DNA of 64,000 nucleotides from Burkholderiales bacterium (GCA_029268225.1 JAJUGJ010000011.1:39757-103756); one strand, 5' to 3'. Shown: positions 8,182 through 17,801, counted from the stretch's first letter. Program-made: numbers and translations. Notes: generated by a model from the sequence alone, not told the origin.

Positions 8182-9246
8182 TTACGCGAGGCACTGATCC
8201 AGGCCGGCTTTGAACAGGTCCTGGGGCAATTCAATGCCGATGAATACCATTTTGCTGATCTTGGGTTCACCTGCAGCCCATTTCGGCCCGACGTCGCTGC
8301 CCATGAGCTGGTGCACGCCTTGGAAAACCACTTTGCGATCCATGCCAGAGACATGCAGCACGCCTTTGTAACGCAACATGCGGGGGCCGTAAATCTGCAC
8401 CATCGAGCCGAGGAAATCTTCCAGCTTGGTGGCGTTGAAGGGCTTGTGGGATTTGTAGACGAAGGACTTCACGTCATCGTCGTGGGCATGGTGGTGTGGG
8501 TGGTGGCAGGCCTCACCGTCTGCATGGTCATGGCCGCAGTCGTGACTGTGTTGGTGTCCGTGACCGTGACCATGATGGCTGTGTGCATCGTCCTTCAGGA
8601 AGTCGGGGTCGATGTCCAACTTGGCGTTCAGGTTGAAGCCCTTCAGGTCGAGCACTTCGGCGATCGGCACTTCCCCGAAATGCACGCGCTTTTGTGGTGC
8701 GCGCGGATTCATGTGCTTGATGCGGTGGACCAGGGCATTTGCTTCGTCTTCGGTGACCAGATCGGTTTTGCTGATGAAAATCTGGTCGGCAAAACCCACT
8801 TGGCGGCGTGCTTCCTGGCGCTGGTCGAGTTGCTGTTCACCGTGCTTGGCATCGACCAAGGTCAGGATGGAGTCGAGCAAGTAAAGCTCGGCAATCTCGT
8901 CGTCCATGAAGAAGGTTTGCGCGACAGGGCCTGGATCGGCCACGCCGGTGGTTTCGATCACCACGCGTTCGAAATTCAGGGTGCCCGCCTTGCGCTGCTT
9001 GGCCAGGTCGGCCAAGGTCTCGCGCAAATCTTCCCGGATGGTGCAACAGACGCAGCCATTGCTCATCTGAACAATGTGCTCCTCGGTGTCGGCCACCAGA
9101 ATGTCGTTGTCGATGTTTTCTTCGCCGAATTCGTTCTCGATCACAGCAATGCGCTGGCCGTGGGCTTCGGTGAGGACGCGTTTGAGCAGCGTGGTCTTGC
9201 CGCTGCCCAGAAAACCGGTGAGGATGGTGACAGGAATCAGGCTCAT
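8182..9246 (-). CDS. COG0523/CobW-family GTPase, putative zinc metallochaperone with His-rich loop
   Basis: 354 aa from the ATG at 9246 (MSLIPVTILTGFLGSGKTT). G3E-family GTPase: Walker A GFLGSGKTT (11-19), the metal-binding CVCC motif (Cys65, Cys67, Cys68), ETTGVADP (98-105) and SKTDL (159-163), then a CobW C-terminal domain. Between the two domains is a stretch at 222-255 with 16 histidines and two cysteines, a probable metal-loading loop. Family members move zinc (ZNG1, ZigA, YeiR) or other metals. The lack of cobalamin genes nearby argues against a CobW role, and the His-rich loop favours zinc, but the metal is inferred. I saw no clear Zur box upstream (9247-9360). Confidence 0.92.
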   Translation of the reverse strand: MSLIPVTILTGFLGSGKTTLLKRVLTEAHGQRIAVIENEFGEENIDNDILVADTEEHIVQMSNGCVCCTIREDLRETLADLAKQRKAGTLNFERVVIETTGVADPGPVAQTFFMDDEIAELYLLDSILTLVDAKHGEQQLDQRQEARRQVGFADQIFISKTDLVTEDEANALVHRIKHMNPRAPQKRVHFGEVPIAEVLDLKGFNLNAKLDIDPDFLKDDAHSHHGHGHGHQHSHDCGHDHADGEACHHPHHHAHDDDVKSFVYKSHKPFNATKLEDFLGSMVQIYGPRMLRYKGVLHVSGMDRKVVFQGVHQLMGSDVGPKWAAGEPKISKMVFIGIELPQDLFKAGLDQCLA

Positions 9247-9360
9247 GAGCGCAGTGTAGTCTTGACGCCCCGGATGCAGGGGCAGTAATGCAGGGATGTG
9301 GGCCGGAATTCTTCCGACCATGGGGTATTCTTGCAGCATATCAACCACGACACCGCTCCT

Positions 9361-10266
9361 GTGTCCGATTCCCCTCCTAGTCGCCCGCCGCGAGGCGACC
9401 GACCCCACGCTTCCGCCGCACGGCGGGACAAAGACCACCGTAGCCTGTTTGTTCGTTTGGTGGAGTTCATCTCCCCCGGGCCGGATACGACGGCTGAACT
9501 GATCGAGACCCTGGCCGATGCCGAGCATCGCGAGTTGATCGAACCCGAATCTCGGGTGATGCTCGAGGGGGTGATCCGCATGGCAGGCATGACGGTGGCC
9601 GATGTGATGGTGCCCGTGCGTCGCATGGACATGCTTGACATCGACGCACCCTACGAAGAGTTGCTGGCCCAGATCATTGAGGACGGTCACTCTCGCTTTC
9701 CTGTGTATGAGGGCGAGCGAGACAACATCATCGGCGTGCTCATGTCCAAAGATTTGCTCAAGCTGCAGCGTGCGCCAGAGTTGAATCTGCGCACCTTGCT
9801 GCGACCTGCTGTCTTTGTCCCTGAGTCCAAGGGGCTCAACGAGTTGTTGCGTGAGTTCCGATCCAACCGCAGCCATTTGGCGATGGCCATCGACGAGTTC
9901 GGCATGACATCGGGGCTGGTCACGATCGAGGATGTCCTGGAAGAGATCGTTGGCGAGATTGAGGATGAGTTCGATGAAGAAGATCGGCAGTCGAGCATCT
10001 TCACACTGGCTGACGGGAGTCAACGTGTCGCCGGTGATGCCTTGATTGAGGCTGTCAATGAGGTGTTCGGGACCCAACTGCCCGATGACGAGTTCGAGAC
10101 CATTGGCGGCTTGGTGGCCCATGAGCTGGGCCGGGTGCCGCGGCGAGGGGAGTCCGTTGACGTGGGCGGGTTACGGTTTTTCGTGATGCTGGCCCGCGGC
10201 GGCGCAGTGCGTTGGTTCAAAGTGACGCGTGCGCCCGATGCTGCGCAGGCGGTTGAGGCTGGATGA
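9361..10266 (+). CDS. corC: CorC/HlyC family CBS-domain protein
   Basis: 301 aa from a GTG at 9361 (VSDSPPSRP...), chosen because relatives begin with the same MSD-Pro-rich segment; an ATG at 9298 would add 21 unconvincing residues. Architecture: short disordered N-terminus, the LIETLADAEHRELI entry segment, paired CBS domains (about 85-215, with DVMVPVRRMDML and SRFPVYEGERDNIIGVL) and a C-terminal CorC/HlyC domain (about 225-300, DDEFETIGGLVAHELGRVP). Linked in other bacteria to magnesium and cobalt efflux; it lacks the transmembrane DUF21 domain. Its stop overlaps the lnt start as ATGA, the usual corC-lnt coupling. Confidence 0.93.
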   Translation: MSDSPPSRPPRGDRPHASAARRDKDHRSLFVRLVEFISPGPDTTAELIETLADAEHRELIEPESRVMLEGVIRMAGMTVADVMVPVRRMDMLDIDAPYEELLAQIIEDGHSRFPVYEGERDNIIGVLMSKDLLKLQRAPELNLRTLLRPAVFVPESKGLNELLREFRSNRSHLAMAIDEFGMTSGLVTIEDVLEEIVGEIEDEFDEEDRQSSIFTLADGSQRVAGDALIEAVNEVFGTQLPDDEFETIGGLVAHELGRVPRRGESVDVGGLRFFVMLARGGAVRWFKVTRAPDAAQAVEAG

Positions 10267-11840
10267 GTGTGCCTGGTTCGCAGAAGGTGTGGCCATTGTG
10301 GGCCTCCTTGATCGGGGGGGCACTGCACGCGCTGTCTCTGTCGCCTTGGTGCGCTCAGATGGGGCACTTGGCGCCGCCGCTCTTGCAAACGCTGGCCCTG
10401 CTGATCCTCTTGGCAAGCTTGGCACGCCAGTCGGGTCCACGCGGGGCGGCGCTAGGGTGCTGGGTGTACGGCACGGTCTGGTTGCTCGGGGCGACTGGCT
10501 GGATGTTTGTCAGCCTGCACGATTTTGGGGGCTTGCCGGCCTGGATGGCGGTGGTGGCCGTCGCATTGTTGTGTGCGGCCTTGTCGCTGTATCTGGCTTG
10601 GGCCGGTTGGGCATGGGGACGTTGGCGAACTGGCGTGATTGGGGTGGACGCTGGCTTGTTTGGCGCCCTGTGGCTGCTGGCCGAGTTGGCGCGGGCGCTG
10701 GTGTTCACGGGTTTTCCGTGGGGTGCGAGTGGTTATGGTCTCTTGGACACACCGTTGCGACACTTTGCGCCTTGGCTGGGCGTTTATGGAATGGGGTGGG
10801 TATGGGTCACCCTGTGCGCTTGGGTTCTGTGGTCTGCCAATGCCGCGCGAGAACGGCGGCTGAGTCGTTGGGCGCCTCTGGGCTTGGTTGTGGTGCTCAC
10901 GACCGTCGGGGCATGGTGGAGCGGTGTCAGCTACACCCGCGAGGTCGGGCAGCCTCTGAGGGTGACTTTGCTGCAAGGTAATGTCCCGCAGGACGAGAAG
11001 TTCAGCCCTGAACGTCAGGTTGAGATGCTGGTGTGGCATGCCCGCCAATTGCTGGCAGCTCGCGGCGATCTGGTGGTGGCGCCTGAAACCGCCATCCCTT
11101 TGTTGCCGAGTCAGTTGCCTGAAGCGTATTGGTCACAGATCCAATCTGCTTTCGAGCGTGATGGGCGACATGCCCTGATCGGTGTTCCCTTGGGTGATTT
11201 CACCGTGGGCTATACCAATTCCGTGGCGGGTTTGTCGTCGGACACGGCTCGCTTGCCTGGGCAGATGTATCGCTATGACAAGCATCACCTCGTGCCGTTC
11301 GGTGAGTTCATTCCCACAGGATTCCGCTGGTTTGTGCGGATGATGAACATTCCCCTCGGTGATTTTTCGCGTGGACCCTTGGCCGCGCCGTCGTTTGAGG
11401 TGAAGGGGCAGCGGGTGGCGCCCAATATTTGCTACGAAGATTTGTTTGGCGAGGAGATTGCCGCCCGGTTCGTGCAAGCCGATCGGGCGCCCACCATTTT
11501 GGCCAACGTGAGCAACCTCGCCTGGTTTGGTGAATCGGTTGCCATCCATCAGCATTTGCAGATTGCCCGTTTGCGCTCGTTGGAGTTTCAGCTGCCCACC
11601 ATTCGTGCCACGAACACTGGCGCCACGGTGGTGATCAATCACCAAGGCGAGGTGACAGCTGCTCTGGCGTCCAACATGCGCGGAAGTCTGCAAGCTGACG
11701 TGCAGGGCATGAGCGGCGTCACGCCTTATGCTTGGTGGGCCGGTCGCTGGGGGCTGTGGCCTCTGATTGGACTGGGCTTGCTGTGGGTTGGTGCGTCAGC
11801 AATCTGGGGCAAACGGCGGGCCGAGGGCGCAGGCATTTAA
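10263..11840 (+). CDS. lnt: apolipoprotein N-acyltransferase
   Basis: 525 aa. Attaches the third acyl chain to the N-terminal cysteine of lipoproteins in the inner membrane, so that they can be sorted by Lol. About eight hydrophobic segments occupy residues 10-215, then a nitrilase-type domain. The catalytic triad is visible: Glu275 in APETAIP, Lys340 in YDKHHLVPFGEF and Cys390 in NICYEDLFG. A last membrane helix sits near 500. Translation is coupled to corC (ATGA). Likely clients encoded in this window include BamB, BamD and PilF. Confidence 0.97.
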   Translation: MSVPGSQKVWPLWASLIGGALHALSLSPWCAQMGHLAPPLLQTLALLILLASLARQSGPRGAALGCWVYGTVWLLGATGWMFVSLHDFGGLPAWMAVVAVALLCAALSLYLAWAGWAWGRWRTGVIGVDAGLFGALWLLAELARALVFTGFPWGASGYGLLDTPLRHFAPWLGVYGMGWVWVTLCAWVLWSANAARERRLSRWAPLGLVVVLTTVGAWWSGVSYTREVGQPLRVTLLQGNVPQDEKFSPERQVEMLVWHARQLLAARGDLVVAPETAIPLLPSQLPEAYWSQIQSAFERDGRHALIGVPLGDFTVGYTNSVAGLSSDTARLPGQMYRYDKHHLVPFGEFIPTGFRWFVRMMNIPLGDFSRGPLAAPSFEVKGQRVAPNICYEDLFGEEIAARFVQADRAPTILANVSNLAWFGESVAIHQHLQIARLRSLEFQLPTIRATNTGATVVINHQGEVTAALASNMRGSLQADVQGMSGVTPYAWWAGRWGLWPLIGLGLLWVGASAIWGKRRAEGAGI

Positions 11841-11957
11841 TAGAATCGTGCTTTTGCGCTTTGTCTTTTCACAGGGCAGGGCGCGAGACCATACATCCAT
11901 GACACCCCTGGTGACGCTGCGGTCCACGTGGCTCGGCGCACCCAACAAGGCAACAAC

Positions 11958-12875
11958 ATGCTGACTTTCCAGCAATTGATTCTGCGTTTGCAAAGCTACT
12001 GGGACGCCCAGGGCTGCGCGCTGCTGCAACCCTACGACATGGAAGTGGGGGCAGGAACCAGTCACACCGCCACGTTCCTGCGTGCTCTGGGTCCTGAGCC
12101 CTGGAAGGCCGCCTATGTGCAGCCCAGCCGTCGTCCCAAGGATGGCCGTTACGGCGAGAACCCCAACCGTCTGCAGCACTACTATCAGTACCAGGTGGTG
12201 CTCAAGCCGGCGCCGGCCAACATTCTGGAGCTCTACTTGGGCTCGCTGGAGGCGCTGGGTTTTGATCTCAAGAAGAACGATATCCGCTTCGTGGAAGACG
12301 ACTGGGAGAATCCCACTCTGGGCGCTTGGGGGCTGGGTTGGGAAGTGTGGCTCAACGGCATGGAAGTGACCCAGTTCACTTACTTCCAGCAGGTCGGCGG
12401 CATTGACTGCAAGCCTATCACCGGCGAGATCACGTATGGCCTGGAGCGTCTGGCCATGTATCTGCAAGGTGTCGAGAGCGTGTACGACCTGGTCTACGCG
12501 CCGGGCGTGAAGTATGGTGACGTGTTCCATCAGAACGAGGTTGAGCAGTCCACCTACAACTTCGAGCACAGCAACGTTGAGTTCCTGCTGGACGCCTTCA
12601 CCAACTACGAAACCCAGGCCAAGTACCTGATGGAGCAGCAGTTGGCCTTGCCAGCCTATGAGCAGGTGCTCAAGGCGGCCCATACCTTCAACCTGCTGGA
12701 TGCTCGTGGCGCCATCTCCGTGACCGAGCGCGCTGCCTACATCGGTCGCATCCGTAACCTGGCCCGCGCCGTGGCGGCCAGCTACCTCGACAGCCGCGCC
12801 CGCCTGGGCTTCCCGATGGCCCCCAAGGCCTGGGCTGACGAAGTCATTGAACAACTGAACAAGAAAGCAGCCTGA
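11958..12875 (+). CDS. glyQ: glycine--tRNA ligase alpha subunit
   Basis: 305 aa, close to the 303 aa of E. coli GlyQ. Catalytic subunit of the bacterial alpha2beta2 glycyl-tRNA synthetase. It starts MLTFQQLIL and contains the conserved [34 protein letters not shown] and [10 protein letters not shown] blocks. The ATG at 11958 is preferred over an in-frame upstream start because relatives begin at this point. A 117-bp gap separates it from lnt, so it probably has its own promoter; a TAGAAT hexamer occurs near 11841, but no good -35 partner was seen. Confidence 0.98.
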   Translation: MLTFQQLILRLQSYWDAQGCALLQPYDMEVGAGTSHTATFLRALGPEPWKAAYVQPSRRPKDGRYGENPNRLQHYYQYQVVLKPAPANILELYLGSLEALGFDLKKNDIRFVEDDWENPTLGAWGLGWEVWLNGMEVTQFTYFQQVGGIDCKPITGEITYGLERLAMYLQGVESVYDLVYAPGVKYGDVFHQNEVEQSTYNFEHSNVEFLLDAFTNYETQAKYLMEQQLALPAYEQVLKAAHTFNLLDARGAISVTERAAYIGRIRNLARAVAASYLDSRARLGFPMAPKAWADEVIEQLNKKAA

Positions 12876-12877
12876 GC

Positions 12878-15049
12878 ATGAGCACCGCCAACCTCCTGGT
12901 TGAACTGTTTGTAGAAGAGCTGCCCCCCAAAGCACTCAAGAAGTTGGGCGAGTCCTTCGCCACTGTTCTGGCAGATAGCCTCAAGGCACAGGGGCTGGCC
13001 CCTGCCGACGCCGTGGTGACGCCGTTTGCGTCGCCGCGCCGTTTGGCCGTGCATGTGAGCTCGGTGGCTGCGAAGGCCGCTGATCAGGCCGTCCAACAGA
13101 AATTGATGCCTGTGAGCGTGGCGCTGGACGCCAGCGGCCAGCCCGCTCCAGCCCTGCTCAAGAAACTGGCATCGATGGGCTTGGGCGCCGACGTGGTGCC
13201 GCAACTCAAGCGCGCTCCCGATGGCAAGGCCGAAGCCTTGTTCCTCGACAGTGTCAAGCCAGGCGCAGTGCTGGCCGAGGGGCTGCAAAAAGCGCTGGAG
13301 GATAGCCTGGCCAAGTTGCCCATCCCGAAGGTCATGACCTATCAACTGGAGCAAGGTGAGGGCGCCGACTTCCAGCCGGGGTGGAGCAGCGTGAATTTTG
13401 TGCGTCCGGCCCACGGTCTGGTTGCGCTGCACGGCGAGCAAGAGGTGCCTGTCTCCGTGTTGGGCTTGAAGTCTGGCCGTGCCACCCAGGGGCATCGTTT
13501 TGAGGCCCGTGTCAGCCCAGTGATCCTGAAGACAGCCGACACCTATGCCGAGCAACTGCAGCATGAAGGCGCCGTGATCGCCAGTTTTGCTGAGCGCCGT
13601 GCAGAGATCGTGCGTCAGTTGAATGCGGCAGCTGCCAAGGCTGGCAGTGGCCTGAGTCCCATTGAAGACGAGGCCCTGCTTGATGAGGTGACCGCTCTGG
13701 TTGAGCGCCCGAACGTGCTGACGGGTCGCTTTGAGGAGGCCTTCCTCGATGTGCCGCAAGAGTGCCTGATTCTGACGATGAAGGCCAACCAGAAGTATTT
13801 CCCGCTGCTGGATGCCTCTGGCAAGCTGACGAACCAGTTCCTGATTGTCAGCAACATCAGCCCGGAAGATCCGAGCGCGGTGATCGGTGGCAACGAGCGC
13901 GTGGTCCGTCCGCGCCTGGCTGATGCCAAGTTCTTCTTTGACCAGGATCGCAAGAAGACCCTGGAATCCCGCTTGCCGGGCCTCAACAAGGTCGTCTACC
14001 ACGGCAAGCTGGGTACCCAGGGCGAACGTGCCGAGCGCGTGCGCGCCATCGCCCACGCCATCGTCAGCCAGTTGCGCCTGGGTACGCTGCCTTACACGGT
14101 TGACGTCAAGGCCCACTTTGACGTGCTCGACAGCAAGGCCCAGCAGGCCGCGCTGCTGGCCAAGACCGATCTGCTGACGGACATGGTCGGCGAGTTCCCC
14201 GAGCTGCAGGGCATCATGGGCGGCTACTACGCTCGCCACGAAGGCCTGCGCGACGGTGTGGCCATCGCCATCGAAGACCACTACAAACCCCGCTTTGCCG
14301 GTGATGCGCTGCCACGCAACAACACGGGCACAGTCGTGGCCCTGGCCGACAAGCTCGAAACCCTGGTCGGCTTGTTCGGCATTGGTCAGTTGCCCACGGG
14401 CGACAAGGACCCGTTCGCGCTGCGCCGCCATGCGCTGGGCGTGATCCGCATCCTGATCGAAAAGAACCTGCCGCTGGACTTGCCGGCCTTGGTTGAGGCC
14501 GTCTTGCCGGCCTTCGGTGAGTTGATCAGCAATCCCGCCGAGCATCTGCTGGTGTTCTTCTCTGACCGTTTGGCCGTATCGCTGCGTGAGCAGGGCTACA
14601 GTGCCCAAGAGGTCGATGCCGTGCTGGCGCTGCAACCGGCCCGACTGGGTGAGGTGCCACGTCGCCTGGCCGCCGTGCGTGCGTTCGCTGCTTTGCCTGA
14701 GGCCACAGCCCTTGCTGCAGCCAACAAGCGCGTCGGCAACATCCTCAAGAAGGCTGACACCCAGGTTGAGGCCAATGTGGACGAAGCGCTGCTGCAGGAA
14801 GCGGCCGAGCAGGCCCTTTACGCCGCGCTGAAAGCCGTGGCACCGCAGGCGCAGGCTGCGTTTGAGCAAGGTGACTACACCGCGTCTTTGCAGGCTTTGG
14901 CCGCGTTGCGGACACCGGTTGATGCGTTCTTCGATGGGGTCATGGTCAATGCCGAAGATGCGGCGTTGAAGGCCAACCGCTTGGGGCTGCTGGCCACCTT
15001 GCACCAGGCCATGAACCAGGTCGCAGACATCTCCAGACTGGCGGCTTGA
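12878..15049 (+). CDS. glyS: glycine--tRNA ligase beta subunit
   Basis: 723 aa, slightly longer than E. coli GlyS (689). The beta subunit binds tRNA-Gly and is needed for charging. It opens LLVELFVEELPPKALK, the family signature, and carries MKANQKYFPL and FFFDQDRK. An HD-like helical region contains LTDMVGEFPELQGIMGGYYA, and the C-terminal half has the DALR-type anticodon-binding domain (KRVGNILKK). It starts 2 bp after the glyQ stop, so the subunits are made from one message in equal amounts. Confidence 0.98.
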   Translation: MSTANLLVELFVEELPPKALKKLGESFATVLADSLKAQGLAPADAVVTPFASPRRLAVHVSSVAAKAADQAVQQKLMPVSVALDASGQPAPALLKKLASMGLGADVVPQLKRAPDGKAEALFLDSVKPGAVLAEGLQKALEDSLAKLPIPKVMTYQLEQGEGADFQPGWSSVNFVRPAHGLVALHGEQEVPVSVLGLKSGRATQGHRFEARVSPVILKTADTYAEQLQHEGAVIASFAERRAEIVRQLNAAAAKAGSGLSPIEDEALLDEVTALVERPNVLTGRFEEAFLDVPQECLILTMKANQKYFPLLDASGKLTNQFLIVSNISPEDPSAVIGGNERVVRPRLADAKFFFDQDRKKTLESRLPGLNKVVYHGKLGTQGERAERVRAIAHAIVSQLRLGTLPYTVDVKAHFDVLDSKAQQAALLAKTDLLTDMVGEFPELQGIMGGYYARHEGLRDGVAIAIEDHYKPRFAGDALPRNNTGTVVALADKLETLVGLFGIGQLPTGDKDPFALRRHALGVIRILIEKNLPLDLPALVEAVLPAFGELISNPAEHLLVFFSDRLAVSLREQGYSAQEVDAVLALQPARLGEVPRRLAAVRAFAALPEATALAAANKRVGNILKKADTQVEANVDEALLQEAAEQALYAALKAVAPQAQAAFEQGDYTASLQALAALRTPVDAFFDGVMVNAEDAALKANRLGLLATLHQAMNQVADISRLAA

Positions 15050-15086
15050 TCTGAGCGGACGCAGCCACCACCACCCCGGAGAGGCC

Positions 15087-15695
15087 ATGAAACTCGTCAT
15101 CCTCGACCGCGACGGCACCATCAATCACGAACGGGAGGACTACATCAAGTCGCCCGAAGAGTGGGTGCCGTTGCCCGGGGCGCTGGAGGCGATCGCTCGC
15201 CTCAACCACGCGGGGTGGCATGTGGTGGTGGCCACCAACCAGTCCGGGATTGGTCGCGGCTTGTTTGACATGGTGGCGCTCAACGCCATGCACGCCAAGA
15301 TGAACCAGTTGCTCGCCAGAGTGGGCGGGCGTGTCGAGGCCGTGTTTTTCTGCCCGCATACCCCGGAAGACCATTGCACATGCCGCAAGCCCATGCCGGG
15401 GCTGTTTCAGATGATCGGGCAGCGCTTTGGACGCAGTCTGGACGGCGTGCCCATGGTTGGCGATCTCCCTCGTGATGTGCTGGCCGCGCAATCGGTGGGG
15501 TGTGAGCCCCACCTCGTGCGCACAGGGCAGGCGGCAACCATGCCCGAATCGGAGTTGCAGGCCTTGCGTCAGCAAGTTCCAGGTTTGACCATTCACCCGA
15601 ACCTGTCCGCCTTTGCAGACTACCTGATCCTGCGTGAGCGCCGTGTTCAGGGCGAAGACAGCCCGGTGTCTACCCACACCGGAGAAATTCGTTGA
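15087..15695 (+). CDS. gmhB: D-glycero-beta-D-manno-heptose-1,7-bisphosphate 7-phosphatase
   Basis: 202 aa HAD-superfamily phosphatase of the ADP-heptose pathway for the LPS inner core. Motif I is LDRDGT with the nucleophile Asp7 and acid/base Asp9; motif II is VVVATNQSG; the family-specific zinc site is Cys89-x-His91 with Cys97-x-Cys99; motif IV is VGDLPRD. Preceded by a GGAGAGGCC ribosome site. In many Burkholderiales a plsC-like acyltransferase follows gmhB; here the next gene is a YgjP-like protein whose TTG start overlaps the gmhB stop. Confidence 0.95.
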   Translation: MKLVILDRDGTINHEREDYIKSPEEWVPLPGALEAIARLNHAGWHVVVATNQSGIGRGLFDMVALNAMHAKMNQLLARVGGRVEAVFFCPHTPEDHCTCRKPMPGLFQMIGQRFGRSLDGVPMVGDLPRDVLAAQSVGCEPHLVRTGQAATMPESELQALRQQVPGLTIHPNLSAFADYLILRERRVQGEDSPVSTHTGEIR

Positions 15696-16561
15696 CGCCT
15701 GATCACCCCGCTCAGTTGGGTTTGTGGGGAGATGCGCCTGTGCGTGAGGCGGCGCAAGACACCTCGGCGACCAGTCCCACGCATGAGCAACTGGCGATGG
15801 CGCATTTTCGCCATCCGCAAGCTGAGCGCGAGATCGTGCTCGGTAAAGCTGTGGTGGCCTACGCGGTACAGCGCGCGCGGCGGCGTAGCATCGGGATGGT
15901 CGTGGGGGTTGAGGGGCTCACGGTCCGGGCACCTCGCTGGGTGGCTTGGGCTGACATTGAAACGGCCTTGCGCGCCAAGGAGCGGTGGATCTGCAAGAAG
16001 CTGAGTGAGCAGCGTGAGCGAGCCCATCGCCAACAGGCCGCGCGCATTGAGTGGTGCGAAGGCGTATCTGTGCCATTCCTGGGTGAGTCGGTGGTGGTGG
16101 TGCTGGAGCCGGGCCTGAGAACGCCAATCCTGAGGGATGGACATGCGACCCAGGCTGGCTTGCCCGGTGTTGCGCAACGTGCCTTGCACATCGGCTTACC
16201 CCATGCATCGCCGCCTGAGGCCATCCGTGATGCGGTGTTGGCCTGGATGCGTCAGCATGCGCGCAGCCACTTCAGTGCAAGGGTGCAACATTACGCAGAG
16301 CGCTTGCAGGTGCGTGTGACACGGATTGCCCTGTCCTCAGCACGGACACGCTGGGGAAGTGCCAGTGTCGATGGCTCCATCCGCTTGCATTGGCGCCTCA
16401 TCCATTTCAGCCCGACCATCATCGATTACGTGGTGGCGCATGAGTTGGCGCATCTTCATGAAATGAACCACAGCCCGCGCTTCTGGGCGGTGGTCCGCTC
16501 CGTCATGCCGGAATACGAACACGCACGCGAACAGTTGCGACATGTCATCCTCCCCGAATAG
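15692..16561 (+). CDS. YgjP-like (DUF45, SprT/M48-type fold) metallopeptidase
   Basis: 289 aa. The C-terminal half is the YgjP/DUF45 zinc metalloprotein domain: SSARTRWGSAS, then VVAHELAHLHEMNHSPRFW with the HExxH zinc site at His250, Glu251, His254 and a further conserved His in NHSPRFW. The N-terminal 45 residues are non-conserved. It starts at TTG 15692, overlapping the gmhB stop, with GGAG 8 nt upstream; no better start lies before the conserved region. Substrate unknown for the family; no signal peptide, so cytosolic. It converges on the MBL-fold gene. Confidence 0.9.
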   Translation: MTPDHPAQLGLWGDAPVREAAQDTSATSPTHEQLAMAHFRHPQAEREIVLGKAVVAYAVQRARRRSIGMVVGVEGLTVRAPRWVAWADIETALRAKERWICKKLSEQRERAHRQQAARIEWCEGVSVPFLGESVVVVLEPGLRTPILRDGHATQAGLPGVAQRALHIGLPHASPPEAIRDAVLAWMRQHARSHFSARVQHYAERLQVRVTRIALSSARTRWGSASVDGSIRLHWRLIHFSPTIIDYVVAHELAHLHEMNHSPRFWAVVRSVMPEYEHAREQLRHVILPE

Positions 16562-16601
16562 CGCTTTCGCATGAGGATGACTGCCGTGCCGGTCGGGAGA
16601 G

Positions 16602-17678
16602 TCACACGGCTTCAAAGCGCCAGATGCCCTCGCTGTCTTGCCAGCGGCGCACCTGTCCCAGGTGCCAGAGGTGGTTGAGGTGTGCCACGGCCTCGCCCAT
16701 TGCAAACGTGGTCTGGTGCAGATCCAGGCTGCGCTGGAACAGGATGGGCAGCATGTCGGCTGCGGTGCACGGGGCCTGACGGCACGCTGTCATGACATCG
16801 TGCAGGCGATCGCGATGATGGTCTTCCAGTTGCCGGATGCGTGTGTGGATGCCCGTGAATGGCAAACCATGTGAAGGCAGAGCCAAGGTATCGGTCGGTA
16901 ACGCCTTCATGCGCTCCAGTGATGACAGGAACAGGCCCAGGGCATCTGCTTCCGGCTCCATGTCGGTCACGCTTACGTTGGTCGAAATGCGAGGCAGCAA
17001 CATGTCTCCCGAAATCAGGATTCCGTCACGCTCGTTGTACAAAGACATGTGCTCTGGAGCGTGGCCGTAGCCTGCGAGGCAAGTCCAGTTTCGCTCGCCG
17101 ATCTGAACATGCATGCCATCCATCAAACGGCGATACGCATAGGGGACATCGGGGACCATCGAAGCATAGTAGCCCCCCCGCTCGCGAATCTTGGCCATGC
17201 CTTCCGGGTGCTGCAGCCCGTGACTCTGGAAGTAGTCGGCTGCACGGTCCCCGCCGTAGCCGCTCGTTTCGCGACTGGCCAAGGTGGCGGCCAGGTGATC
17301 CGCAGCGCTCATCCACAGGCGAGCGGGTTCCTTGCCACTGAAGTGCTCAATCAGCCACTGCGCGTTGCCGACATGGTCCGGATGCATATGGGTCACCAAC
17401 ATGCGGCCGAGCGGCTTGCCGGCCAGTTCGCCCGTCCACACCGTGTGCCAGAGTGTCCGAATCGCCTCTGTGGCCACGCCGGCATCGATCACGGTCCATT
17501 TGGGGCATCCATCCAGCACGTCATCGAGTGCCCACAGGTTGATGTGGTTGAGCGCGAAGGGGAGGGGCATGCGTACCCAATGCACACCCGGTCGCAGCGT
17601 GAGCGTGTGACCTGGGTGTGGCAAGGTGTCGCCCCATGGGTAGTTCAGGGTGGGGTGATCTGTCGTGGTGGCGGCCAT
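16602..17678 (-). CDS. metallo-beta-lactamase-fold hydrolase
   Basis: 358 aa single-domain MBL protein without a signal peptide. The dinuclear metal motif THMHPDHVG gives His97, His99, Asp101 and His102; a later GYGHAPEHMSLYNE supplies the next histidine, SGDMLLPRI the bridging Asp, and LPSHGLPFTG a final His. A C-terminal helical region (about 290-350) resembles the tail of the glyoxalase-II/LACTB2-like group. Substrate unknown; a hydrolytic role on thioesters or similar esters is the family default rather than something visible. Single gene, divergent from the carbonic anhydrase. Confidence 0.88.
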   Translation of the reverse strand: MAATTTDHPTLNYPWGDTLPHPGHTLTLRPGVHWVRMPLPFALNHINLWALDDVLDGCPKWTVIDAGVATEAIRTLWHTVWTGELAGKPLGRMLVTHMHPDHVGNAQWLIEHFSGKEPARLWMSAADHLAATLASRETSGYGGDRAADYFQSHGLQHPEGMAKIRERGGYYASMVPDVPYAYRRLMDGMHVQIGERNWTCLAGYGHAPEHMSLYNERDGILISGDMLLPRISTNVSVTDMEPEADALGLFLSSLERMKALPTDTLALPSHGLPFTGIHTRIRQLEDHHRDRLHDVMTACRQAPCTAADMLPILFQRSLDLHQTTFAMGEAVAHLNHLWHLGQVRRWQDSEGIWRFEAV

Positions 17679-17801
17679 GTTGGAGATCTGTCGTTCAGCG
17701 GGGCAGAGAAATGAATTGTGACGTCATTGCGCCTGATCGATGTCCGATAAATGGATTGGGGTGGGGTGCAATCCGTGGCTCAGGGTGTCTACACTCTGGG
17801 T

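Noticed and set aside
9247..9360. Zur operator upstream of the COG0523 gene
   Set aside because: I searched for a palindrome of the GTTATA/TATAAC kind and found none; the region also has to hold the corC start.
12782..15124. A 780-codon open frame antisense to glyS
   Set aside because: glyS is unmistakable on the opposite strand; the antisense frame has no recognisable domain and results from high GC with few stops.
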